48,946 nucleotides of DNA from Verrucomicrobia subdivision 6 bacterium (GTDB taxonomy: Bacteria > Verrucomicrobiota > Verrucomicrobiia > Methylacidiphilales > Verrucolacustridaceae). A program made the position numbers and the translations under genes. The notes beneath the pieces are model-generated. The model saw only the letters and a list, made by a program, of their open reading frames with translations, did not search any database and was not told the origin of the DNA. How positions within the stretch are numbered: position 1 is the first letter of the stretch; every line of letters begins with the position of its first letter. The stretch lies in contig CANESK010000004.1 in NCBI GenBank assembly GCA_947441075.1, positions 1-48,946 on the forward strand. Reading direction: 5' to 3'. Of this stretch, positions 42,680-48,946 are shown one piece after another.

Positions 42680-44041
42680 GTGACCACTAAAGTCGGTCTG
42701 ATCTCCCTCGGTTGCGCAAAAAATCTCGTCGATTCCGAAATTATGCTCGGCCACCTTCGCTCCGCTGGCATGGAACTCACCGCCGACTCCGCCGAAGCCG
42801 ACGTCCTTATCGTCAACACCTGCGCCTTCATTGACTCTGCTAAAACCGAGAGCATCACCGCTGTTCTCGAAGCCCACCGCGATCGTGGCCTCCATCGCCG
42901 CCGCCCCGATCAACGCCTCATCGTCGCAGGCTGCATGTCCCAACGCTTCTCCACCGAACTCACCGGCGAACTAAGCGAAGTCGATGCCTTCATCGGCCTC
43001 GACCAACTTGAAGAAGTCGCCCCCATCGTCCGCCGTGTCCTCGCTCGCACACCGGGAACTCCCCCAGAAGACCTCGTGCCCGACCACCTGCCCGTCTACA
43101 TCCCCGACTTCGATACCCCCCGCTGGCGCCTCACCCCCAAGCACTTCGCCTACGTCAAAATCGCCGAAGGCTGTAACCACCCCTGCTCCTTCTGCGTCAT
43201 CCCGCAAATGCGCGGTAAACATCGTAGCCGCACCATCGAATCCATCCGACGTGAAGCAGAACAACTCGTCTCCGAAGGGGTCAAGGAACTCCTCCTCATT
43301 TCTCAGGACACCACCTACTTCGGCATGGATCGTTGGACCGAAGGACGTGGACCACGCGCCCAAGTCACCTCTGCCCGAGGAGAAAATCTAATCGATCTCC
43401 TCGAAGCCCTCTCCTCCGTAAAGGGGGATTTCTGGATCCGCCTCCTCTACACCCATCCTGCCCACTGGTCCGATGAACTCATCACCGCCATCGCTCGCCT
43501 TCCCAAAGTCGCCCGTTATGTCGATATGCCCCTGCAACACATCGAGGAGGGGATGCTCAAAGATATGCGACGCGAAACTTCCGAAGCCCATATTCGAGGC
43601 CTCGTTACCCGTCTGCGCGCAGGCATCCCCAATCTCGCTATTCGCACCACCTTCATCGTCGGCTTCCCTGGCGAGACCGATGCCCAGTTCGATACCCTCC
43701 TCGGCTTCATCCAAGACGCCAAGTTCGATCGGATGGGCATCTTTACCTACTCCCAAGAATCGGGAAGCCGCGCCGCCAAAATGCCCAACCAGGTTTCTCC
43801 TGCCATCAAAAAATCCCGCTACCGCAAAGCTATGGCCACCCAACAAAAAGTTGCCACCCAACGCGCCGCCGCCCTCGTCGGCCAAAAGCTTCGTGTTTTA
43901 GTCGATACCCCTACCTCCGCCCGCACCGAAGCCGATGCCCCCGATGTCGACGGCAAAGTCATCCTCACCTCTCCCCTCACCCCAAACGAATTTGCTGAAG
44001 TCACCATCACCGGCCACAAAATTTACGACCTCATCGCCTAA
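42680..44041 (+). CDS. rimO: Ribosomal protein S12 methylthiotransferase RimO
   Basis: 453 residues from a GTG at 42680. MiaB/RimO-type radical SAM enzyme. The N-terminal UPF0004 domain supplies Cys12 (SLGCAKNLVDSE), Cys48 (NTCAF) and Cys85 (AGCMSQRF) for one cluster; CNHPCSFC (Cys165, Cys169, Cys172) holds the radical-SAM cluster. The LGCAKNLVDSE start and IPQMRGKHRSR are RimO rather than MiaB forms. A C-terminal TRAM-like domain follows. It adds a methylthio group to Asp of ribosomal protein S12. The ftsK-rodZ-rimO order is like the arrangement near spoIIIE/ymfM/rimO-pgsA in Firmicutes, from memory. Confidence 0.92.
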   Translation: MTTKVGLISLGCAKNLVDSEIMLGHLRSAGMELTADSAEADVLIVNTCAFIDSAKTESITAVLEAHRDRGLHRRRPDQRLIVAGCMSQRFSTELTGELSEVDAFIGLDQLEEVAPIVRRVLARTPGTPPEDLVPDHLPVYIPDFDTPRWRLTPKHFAYVKIAEGCNHPCSFCVIPQMRGKHRSRTIESIRREAEQLVSEGVKELLLISQDTTYFGMDRWTEGRGPRAQVTSARGENLIDLLEALSSVKGDFWIRLLYTHPAHWSDELITAIARLPKVARYVDMPLQHIEEGMLKDMRRETSEAHIRGLVTRLRAGIPNLAIRTTFIVGFPGETDAQFDTLLGFIQDAKFDRMGIFTYSQESGSRAAKMPNQVSPAIKKSRYRKAMATQQKVATQRAAALVGQKLRVLVDTPTSARTEADAPDVDGKVILTSPLTPNEFAEVTITGHKIYDLIA

Positions 44042-44043
44042 CC

Positions 44044-44063
44044 CCACCACCCCTCACTGGTGG
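44044..44063 (+). terminator. Possible weak terminator after rimO
   Basis: CCACCA (44044-44049), eight-base loop, TGGTGG (44058-44063), starting three bases after the rimO stop. The stem is perfect but there is no T tract, so intrinsic termination would be weak; it may instead protect the 3' end. Confidence 0.3.
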
Positions 44064-44074
44064 CTTGGAACTCT

Positions 44075-44152
44075 AAAACCACATTCCCACATTCTCACCT
44101 TCACACTTTTGAACTTCCCCAATCTCCCTTTCCGACCTTAGCGGCCTTTGCG
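44075..44152. repeat. Dispersed intergenic repeat, copy B
   Basis: Second copy of the sequence at 440-496: AAAACCACA (44075-44083), TTCCCACATTCTCAC (44084-44098) and CCTTTGCG (44145-44152), the last within CTTAGCGGCCTTTGCGTGAGA. It lies in the 205-base gap between rimO and folE2. Confidence 0.5.
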
Positions 44153-44171
44153 TGAGATTCTTCGTATCCTC

Positions 44172-44238
44172 GGGGTAAAATCGCGGCGTCTTCGCCCCCT
44201 CCCCCCCCTTTCCCTACACCCGAAATTGGGGTAAAATC
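44172..44238 (+). promoter_or_regulatory. Repeated GGGGTAAAATC before folE2
   Basis: The 11-mer GGGGTAAAATC occurs at 44172-44182 and again at 44228-44238, nine bases before the TTG start of folE2. TAAAAT in the second copy would suit a -10 box, although no -35 box is visible 17 bases upstream. It may be an operator pair or chance. Confidence 0.25.
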
Positions 44239-44246
44239 AACTTCCT

Positions 44247-45044
44247 TTGAAATCTACCCCTTCCCATCCCGATTCCCTACCAGACACCCAAGCCTCTCCC
44301 GATTCCCGCAACCTCAGGATCGATAAGGTCGGCGTCAAAGGACTCCGCTACCCCATCGTCGTCCGCGACCGAGCTCACGCCACCCAAAATACCGTCGCCA
44401 CCGTCACTCTTGCTGTCGACCTTCCCCACCAGTTCAAAGGCACTCACATGAGCCGCTTTATCGAAGTCCTGCAGGAACACGGCGGCCTCATCCACGTCGA
44501 AAGTATCCCCGCCATCCTCCGTGCCTTACAGGAACGCCTCCAAGCCGATTCCGCCCACCTCGAACTCGATTTTCCCTACTTCATCGAAAAAAAGGCGCCC
44601 ATCACTGCCGCCAGCGGCCTGGTCGACTATCAAACCCACTTCGATGCCACGCTCCACGGCAAGGAGCTCCGATTCAAAGTCGCCGTCACCGTTCCCGTCA
44701 CCACCCTCTGCCCTTGCAGCAAGGCCATCAGTGAACGAGGCGCCCACAACCAACGCGGTCAAGTCCGCCTCGAAGTTACCTTCGGCCAAACCGTCTGGAT
44801 CGAAGACCTTGTCACTCTCGTGGAATCTTGCGCCAGCTCAGAAATCTACTCCCTGCTCAAAAGGCCTGACGAAAAACATGTCACCGAACGAGCCTACGAT
44901 AATCCCGTCTTTGTCGAGGACCTCGTTCGCGCCGTGTCCGTAAAATGCGATGCCCACCCCGATATCCAGTGGTACCGGGTCGAAGCCGAAAACTTCGAAA
45001 GCATCCATAACCACAGCGCCTACGCCATGATCGAGCGCGGTTAA
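44247..45044 (+). CDS. folE2: GTP cyclohydrolase I type IB (FolE2)
   Basis: 265 residues from a TTG at 44247; no ATG or GTG is available before the conserved region. FolE2 turns GTP into dihydroneopterin triphosphate for folate or queuosine, using a metal-independent or Mn/Fe-tolerant site. Family motifs: KGLRYPIVVRDR, FKGTHMSRFIEVL, the catalytic Cys in TTLCPCSKAISERGAHNQRG, and NHSAYAMIE at the end. In many bacteria folE2 is expressed when zinc is low, through Zur; I see no clear Zur box here. No folate or queuosine neighbour is in the window. Confidence 0.93.
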   Translation: MKSTPSHPDSLPDTQASPDSRNLRIDKVGVKGLRYPIVVRDRAHATQNTVATVTLAVDLPHQFKGTHMSRFIEVLQEHGGLIHVESIPAILRALQERLQADSAHLELDFPYFIEKKAPITAASGLVDYQTHFDATLHGKELRFKVAVTVPVTTLCPCSKAISERGAHNQRGQVRLEVTFGQTVWIEDLVTLVESCASSEIYSLLKRPDEKHVTERAYDNPVFVEDLVRAVSVKCDAHPDIQWYRVEAENFESIHNHSAYAMIERG

Positions 45045-45108
45045 TCCTCCCGCGTCATAGTCCTTTTTTCCGTTCGGCAGAATCCCGCTTTCCACTACTC
45101 TTTCCGCC

Positions 45109-45858
45109 ATGCCCCCAGTCCTCCTCATCGCCATCTTTGTTGGGCTCATCGGCCAAATCGTCGATGGCACCCTCGGCATGGCCTACGGAGTCACCTGCTC
45201 CTCATTCCTCCTCGCCCTCGGCACCGCCCCCGCCATGGTCAGCTACTCGGTCAAAGTCTCCGAAATTTTTACCACTGGGGTCAGCGGCATTAGCCATCTC
45301 TTCCATCAAAACGTCGATAAAACCCTCTTTCTGGAACTCTGCGTTCCTGGCGTCATCGGTGGCGTCACTGGCGCCTACCTTCTCTCCAACTTTCCTGGCG
45401 AAAAGTTTAAACCTTGGATCAGCGCCTATCTCATCCTCATGGGTGCCTATATCCTCTACCGCTCCAACCACAAACCGATCTCCATCTCCCCCGAACCCGC
45501 CAAAGCCATTCCCCTCGCTCTCACGGGAGGATTCCTCGATGCCGTCGGTGGAGGCGGTTGGGGACCCGTCGTCGCCTCCACTCTCCTCGCAAAGGGCCAC
45601 CAACCCCGGATGGTCATCGGCTCCGTCAACATGGCGGAGTTTTTTGTCACCCTCAGCCAAGCCCTCACCTTCTTCTTTTTCCTAAAACTAGAAAACTTAC
45701 CCCTCATCGCAGGCCTCATTCTCGGTGGAGTCATCGCCGCTCCCTTTGCCGCAAAACTTTGCAAAATCCTCCCTGCGAAAACTATGATGCGTCTCGTCGG
45801 CGCTCTCCTCATCCTCGTTAGCGCTCGTACCCTCTTCCTCGCCTTGCGCGGAAGCTAA
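45109..45858 (+). CDS. TauE/SafE (TSUP) family permease
   Basis: 249 residues, seven or eight membrane helices. TSUP repeats are visible: IFVGLIGQIVDGTLGMAYGVT and, in the second half, LTGGFLDAVGGGGWGPVVAS. They are related to each other, as expected for this inverted-repeat fold. The family moves sulfite, sulfoacetate or other sulfur or organic anions; direction and substrate are not predictable. ATG at 45109. The stop overlaps that of the convergent DUF202 gene by four bases (CTAA). Confidence 0.88.
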   Translation: MPPVLLIAIFVGLIGQIVDGTLGMAYGVTCSSFLLALGTAPAMVSYSVKVSEIFTTGVSGISHLFHQNVDKTLFLELCVPGVIGGVTGAYLLSNFPGEKFKPWISAYLILMGAYILYRSNHKPISISPEPAKAIPLALTGGFLDAVGGGGWGPVVASTLLAKGHQPRMVIGSVNMAEFFVTLSQALTFFFFLKLENLPLIAGLILGGVIAAPFAAKLCKILPAKTMMRLVGALLILVSARTLFLALRGS

Positions 45859-46160
45859 CCACCCGTGCGTTTAGATCCGGTCCCCTTCTTCCTCACCACT
45901 CCAATTTCCGCCTCCATTTTCCAGTACCTCCGCCAACCCAAGATTCCTACGACCAAACCAGTCGGTACGCACAACACCCCAATCGACCGAAACCACTCTT
46001 CCATCGCGAAGTGAATAATCGAAACTCCCGCAATCGTCAGGGAAATCGATAACTGCATAAAAGAAAGCAAAGTGCTCTTATTCGCCAGAAGAGTTCGGTC
46101 GATCGCTAACTCATCACGCAGAATTAACTCCCTCTTTTTAAATCGATCGTAAGTCTTCAT
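45855..46160 (-). CDS. DUF202 small membrane protein
   Basis: 101 residues from the ATG at 46160, which has AAAGG seven bases upstream and gives the normal family N-terminus (an ATG at 46196 would add 12). ILRDELAIDRTLLANKSTLLSFMQ is the DUF202/YidH signature, followed by two or three membrane helices (LSISLTIAGVSIIHFAM, IGVLCVPTGLVVGILGW). Function is unknown; relatives occur next to SPX or VTC phosphate proteins. The basic tail (RRYWKMEAEIGVVRKKGTG) is probably cytoplasmic. Stops overlap with the TSUP gene. Confidence 0.82.
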   Translation of the reverse strand: MKTYDRFKKRELILRDELAIDRTLLANKSTLLSFMQLSISLTIAGVSIIHFAMEEWFRSIGVLCVPTGLVVGILGWRRYWKMEAEIGVVRKKGTGSKRTGG

Positions 46161-46256
46161 CCTGCCTTTGTGTCTCCCCCCATCCTCAAAGTCCATCCCT
46201 AGATTTATAACACCGAAACTGCAAAATCATCGGGAGCGCACCAGCCCTGCGACATG

Positions 46257-46312
46257 TCCTCCGAAGCCTTGGCGAAGGAGGAAGCTCCTTCTGAGTCGGC
46301 GAAGTTAGGAGC
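46257..46312. repeat. Two adjacent inverted repeats near tRNA-Pro
   Basis: First: TCCTCC (46257-46262), GAA, GCC, TT, GGC, GAA, GGAGGA (46277-46282), a palindrome with symmetric GAA/GAA internal loops. Second: GCTCCT (46284-46289) with AGGAGC (46307-46312). A CTCCGAAGC..GGCGAAGGAG sequence like the first is, from memory, common beside tRNA genes in many environmental genomes. Confidence 0.45.
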
Positions 46313-46320
46313 GTAGAAGG

Positions 46321-46416
46321 GCCGGGATTGCGGCCATCACACTCACAAAACCGCCGGGATTGGCCCCCTCCGACCTTCCCCTGCCTATCCTTATTACCCG
46401 CTCCGCGGGGATTGGC
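46321..46416. repeat. Degenerate copies of the tRNA-Pro 3' end
   Basis: GCCGGGATT recurs at 46321-46329, within CCGCCGGGATT at 46351-46361, and as CCGCGGGGATT at 46403-46413. The true tRNA 3' half contains CCGCCGGGATT at 46454-46464. So three partial copies lie just past the tRNA, in the same orientation. Confidence 0.45.
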
Positions 46417-46448
46417 TTTGCGGCCCTCCCTTTTCCTTCGGAAAATTA

Positions 46449-46522
46449 TCGGGCCGCCGGGATTCGAACCCGGGACCTCTTCCACCCCAAGGAAGCGCGC
46501 TACCAGACTGCGCTACGGCCCG
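46449..46522 (-). tRNA. tRNA-Pro(GGG)
   Basis: Read on the minus strand the 74 bases fold as a complete tRNA: acceptor CGGGCCG/CGGCCCG, D arm GCGC-AGTCTGGTA-GCGC, anticodon arm CTTCC-TTGGGGT-GGAAG, T arm CCGGG-TTCGAAT-CCCGG and discriminator A. The anticodon loop places GGG at 34-36, reading CCC/CCU. CCA is not encoded. The CGGG acceptor start and the TA-GCGCAG D arm resemble other bacterial tRNA-Pro genes. Confidence 0.95.
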
Positions 46523-46578
46523 CATGAGCAGGAAATAGTAAGCCAAAAACGCGCCACCCTAAAGACAAAAGCAGGGGT

Positions 46579-46650
46579 CAGGTGCAAGGTGGGAGGTGGA
46601 AAGAAGAGCCTCGGGCTCGCACCTTTACGCTAAGTTCCACCTTTCACCTG
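46579..46650. repeat. Long imperfect inverted repeat
   Basis: CAGGTG (46579-46584) pairs with CACCTG (46645-46650); AGGTGGAA (46594-46601) with TTCCACCT (46635-46642); an inner GAGCC-TCG-GGCTC (46606-46618) caps it. It lies in the gap between the tRNA and the DUF2959 gene. It may be an RNA hairpin, a mobile palindrome remnant or a tRNA-cluster terminator; no T tract follows. Confidence 0.45.
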
Positions 46651-46753
46651 TTCCTTGCCCCCTTTCATTACACCCCTAATCCCTTCATCCCTTAACCCCT
46701 CCCTCATGAAAAATCCCTTCCCCTTCTTCCTCCAGCCCATATAGTTATTCCCC

Positions 46754-47386
46754 ATGAAATTGACCCCCCTCCTCTGCCTGATTCCCCTCCTCTCTCTCCC
46801 TCTCCACGCCCAGGAGACAGCCGAAAAAGCCCGCGAAATGACGACGAATCTGGAAAAAATCGAAGCTTTGATCGATAAAACGGTGAAGGAACTCAAGGAA
46901 GCGGTCGATCAGCTCAACCGTATCGCCACCGAATCAGACAAACCCCGTGATGCCTTCGAGGACTTCACCGACCAACTCAAGGACTACAAAGATGTCCAAG
47001 CCACCTTGGCGGATCGAATCGATCACTTCCGCTCCGTCGCCGACACCCGCTTTGCCGACTGGGAAAAAGATTTGGTCAAAATGCAGGGCGACCTCAAGAG
47101 CATCAGCCAAACCCGGATGGATAAAGCTAAAAAAGAGTACACCGATATGGACAAAAAAGTTCGTACGATTGGCGCCAAGCTCACCAAAGCCGTCGACAAA
47201 CTCCAGGAGGTCCAGACCTACTTCACCACTGAGCTTAACGCCGCGTCGATTCAAGCCGCCAGCAAGGTGACCGATACCGCCAAGAAATCAGCCGATGAAG
47301 TCATCCAAGCCCTTCAAGACATGAAGGCGGATTACAAACAGCTCAGGAACGACACCTCAGAAAATACTTCCAAGTCGAAAGAGTAA
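46754..47386 (+). CDS. Exported DUF2959-like coiled-coil protein
   Basis: 210 residues with a signal peptide (MKLTPLLCLIPLLSLPLHAQ). The rest is almost all charged helix: IEALIDKTVKELKEAVDQLN, then LADRIDHFRSVADTRFADWEKDL, which matches the DUF2959 core (D-R-I-x3-x-S-V-A-x-x-x-F-x2-W-E), then long heptads. Members are periplasmic or outer-surface coiled coils of unknown function. The gene stands alone: tRNA upstream, convergent RCC1-type gene downstream. There is no Shine-Dalgarno before the ATG. Confidence 0.75.
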   Translation: MKLTPLLCLIPLLSLPLHAQETAEKAREMTTNLEKIEALIDKTVKELKEAVDQLNRIATESDKPRDAFEDFTDQLKDYKDVQATLADRIDHFRSVADTRFADWEKDLVKMQGDLKSISQTRMDKAKKEYTDMDKKVRTIGAKLTKAVDKLQEVQTYFTTELNAASIQAASKVTDTAKKSADEVIQALQDMKADYKQLRNDTSENTSKSKE

Positions 47387-47433
47387 TTTGTCTCGGGATA
47401 TTCGGTTTGGCCGTCTCGAACCTAACCCGCCCG

Positions 47434-48946
47434 TCAATACGTCACTGCGTTCCCCATACCCGCATTGATCCCCGTGGCTTGAGGGCTCTCCACCTGTAAC
47501 CGTAAGAACCCAGTCATTCCCGAGGAGTTGATCCGCAGAGTGACTCTCTCTCTTCCATTCCCCAGCGGGGTCACCGTTGTCCCTGAGACCGAAGCATCCC
47601 CCCATGCATTAGTGACGGACGAAACCTGTTCCACCCGATAGGTGAACCCCTCGACGAAATATTGCGCTCCGCTATTCACCCCACCCGTCGGGCGTTCATA
47701 GCTGTAAATCATCTCCACTCCCGTAGACACAGAGAGGGCTTGGATTCCGGTGCTTGCGCTGTAACTGACGCTTTCGACCCCGTCCAAACTCGGATTTGCC
47801 AAATTGACCGCCTTGGCCAAATCCGCCGCTGTCACCACAGCCCGAACGGTCGCCTGAAGAACCTGCCCCCCTCCAACTTTGTCCACAATCTCGCTTTCGA
47901 CCAAATAACCCGACTGATTGAAAACCAACTGGTATCCCGTCTCCAACACGATCCCGCTTTTTGCCCAGATCAAGTCAAACGTCTGCGTGCTGCCGTACAC
48001 CGGACCCGTATAGGTGCCCACGAACATCAGGTTCACAATTCCATTTAGGGTTGCCGCTCCATTCCCGACAAAGATCTGGTCGTATAGAGTCTCTGTTGTT
48101 CCGGCCAAGTCCATCGTCAGATTGTCCAGCGTCAGATTCTGTCCTTCGTAAAAATAATCACCCACCACCTGTTCAGGATCCGGACCGTTCCCCGATTGCC
48201 CCATATCGTTTCTCCCGCCAAACACCACTCCCTGCGCTCCCACCGCCAAACTGCTGTACCCACCTGCCGATACATTCGAAACATTTTTGCAAATCGGCGA
48301 TGGCGTCGGGCCGTAGACCGCAGGGGAACTGATGGGGCTGGCGTATCCAAGGAGCAGTTCCCCGTACGAATTATACCCCCAGCTGTAAAGTTGTCCCGAT
48401 TCGGTGATGGCAAACGAGCTGTCCGTTCCTGCGGAAATCGACCGGATTCGGCTCAATCCAGAGATCGGTGTCGGCACCTTGGCATACATCGTGCCTGAGA
48501 TCTGACCGGCCTGCCCGTAATCATTGCTTCCAAATCCAAGTACGGATCCATCGGTCTTTAGAATCAGCGAATGATTAAAACCGGCCGCTACAGCCTTCGC
48601 CATTACACCTCCAAGTTTTGAAGGAGTCCTCTCGGATGCCGGCCGGGTGCCTTTCCCAAGCTGGCCGTAATAATTCCTCCCCCACACCCACACTCCGCCA
48701 TTTTCATCCAGAGCCAGATTGTGATCTGCCCCCGCAGCCACGGAAACAATTCGGTTGGTCAGACCTTGGAAATGGACTTTCAACCATATTGCCGAGTTAA
48801 CCGGCGAATTGGATTGCCCCAGCTGACCATACGTATTGTCCCCACAGGCATAAACTTCGCCTAACTCCGTGATGACCAGGCTGTGATTCCCTCCTGCCGA
48901 AACGGCAACTACAGGGTTGGAAGGGGATCCAAACACATTCGTGAAA
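47434..48946 (-). CDS. RCC1-repeat surface protein, 5' truncated by window edge
   Basis: 504 codons are visible with no start before the window edge; a GTG at 48936 is internal. At least five RCC1 blades occur in the visible N-terminal half: VSAGGNHSLVITELGEVYACG, VAAGADHNLALDENGGVWVWG, VAAGFNHSLILKTDGSVLGFG, ISAGTDSSFAITESGQLYSWG and VSAGGYSSLAVG (each given to its first residues). Each has the A-G-x-x-H-[SN] and W-G/GxN-x-YGQLG pattern. The C-terminal ~260 residues are Ser/Thr/Val/Gly-rich beta structure with no recognised domain and no PEP-CTERM or LPXTG end. Such long RCC1 proteins in Verrucomicrobiota are usually secreted, by analogy; the signal peptide is out of view. Confidence 0.8.
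   Translation of the reverse strand, partial: FTNVFGSPSNPVVAVSAGGNHSLVITELGEVYACGDNTYGQLGQSNSPVNSAIWLKVHFQGLTNRIVSVAAGADHNLALDENGGVWVWGRNYYGQLGKGTRPASERTPSKLGGVMAKAVAAGFNHSLILKTDGSVLGFGSNDYGQAGQISGTMYAKVPTPISGLSRIRSISAGTDSSFAITESGQLYSWGYNSYGELLLGYASPISSPAVYGPTPSPICKNVSNVSAGGYSSLAVGAQGVVFGGRNDMGQSGNGPDPEQVVGDYFYEGQNLTLDNLTMDLAGTTETLYDQIFVGNGAATLNGIVNLMFVGTYTGPVYGSTQTFDLIWAKSGIVLETGYQLVFNQSGYLVESEIVDKVGGGQVLQATVRAVVTAADLAKAVNLANPSLDGVESVSYSASTGIQALSVSTGVEMIYSYERPTGGVNSGAQYFVEGFTYRVEQVSSVTNAWGDASVSGTTVTPLGNGRERVTLRINSSGMTGFLRLQVESPQATGINAGMGNAVTY

Noticed and set aside
46321-46522. Considered as an active att site of an integrative element
   Set aside because: No integrase, phage or plasmid gene lies anywhere in the window; only the degenerate repeats remain, so it is kept as a finding without that claim.
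1-48946. Looked for CRISPR arrays, insertion sequences, rRNA, a replication origin and riboswitches of known classes
   Set aside because: No regularly spaced repeats, transposase frames, rRNA-like sequence, DnaA-box cluster or recognisable riboswitch core was seen by reading.

Overview
The window looks like a chromosomal segment of a GC-rich Gram-negative bacterium, most likely a member of the Verrucomicrobiota. The evidence is a PEP-CTERM C-terminus on a secreted protease, paired YHYH/EF-hand secreted proteins next to a sulfatase, a secreted SUMF1-type protein, a secreted protein of 32-residue W-x3-[DN]-P-Q repeats, an LptF/G permease and TolC (outer membrane), futalosine-pathway menaquinone synthesis (mqnC), a membrane pyrophosphatase and GH57 glycogen enzymes. 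This is inference from gene content; no rRNA is present. No phage, IS or CRISPR was seen.

Layout. 1-250: 3'-truncated secreted SUMF1-domain gene (minus). 251-719: gene-free, with small palindromes and a dispersed repeat. 720-2258: secreted MORN-repeat protein. 2377-5012 (minus): LptF/G permease coupled to a GT39 glycosyltransferase. 5101-5553: YqeY. 5550-10363 (minus): tightly packed cassette of four secreted proteins (PEP-CTERM trypsin-like protease, two YHYH/EF-hand proteins, sulfatase) behind a good sigma-70-like promoter. 10473-13809 (plus): tyrS, then an ABC-F ATPase. 13868-14959 (minus): 32-residue repeat protein. 15051-17600 (minus): MarR regulator, TolC channel, PgeF. 17715-21796: membrane H+-pyrophosphatase convergent with CstA. 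21904-27182 (minus): mqnC, ACT protein, FAD oxidoreductase, aminotransferase, Lrp/AsnC regulator, lipoprotein. 27203-33838 (minus): two GH57 enzymes, GalT and glycogen synthase. 33870-37861 (plus): RNase R, TrhO and a Phd/PIN toxin-antitoxin pair. 37884-39294 (minus): mannose-6-phosphate isomerase and a lipoprotein. 39327-45858 (plus): FtsK, RodZ-like, RimO, FolE2, TauE-type permease. 45855-46522 (minus): DUF202 protein and tRNA-Pro(GGG). 46754-47386 (plus): DUF2959 coiled-coil protein. 47434-48946 (minus): 5'-truncated RCC1-repeat protein.

Themes. The plus strand is C-rich whichever way genes point, so plus-strand genes use C-ending codons and often lack a clear Shine-Dalgarno, while minus-strand genes are G-rich. 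Genes within operons are joined by NTGA start/stop overlaps, mostly GTGA, and three convergent pairs overlap by exactly four bases (CTAA or TTAG). The glycan block (GlgA, GalT, two GH57 proteins) probably handles glycogen and maltodextrin, although one GH57 protein appears to lack its catalytic aspartate. The best candidates for new biology are the secreted protease/YHYH/sulfatase cassette, the possible switching leader of tyrS, the short ORF plus terminator ahead of the ABC-F gene, the GH57 pseudoenzyme candidate, and the duplicated rnr 3' end around a small palindrome.
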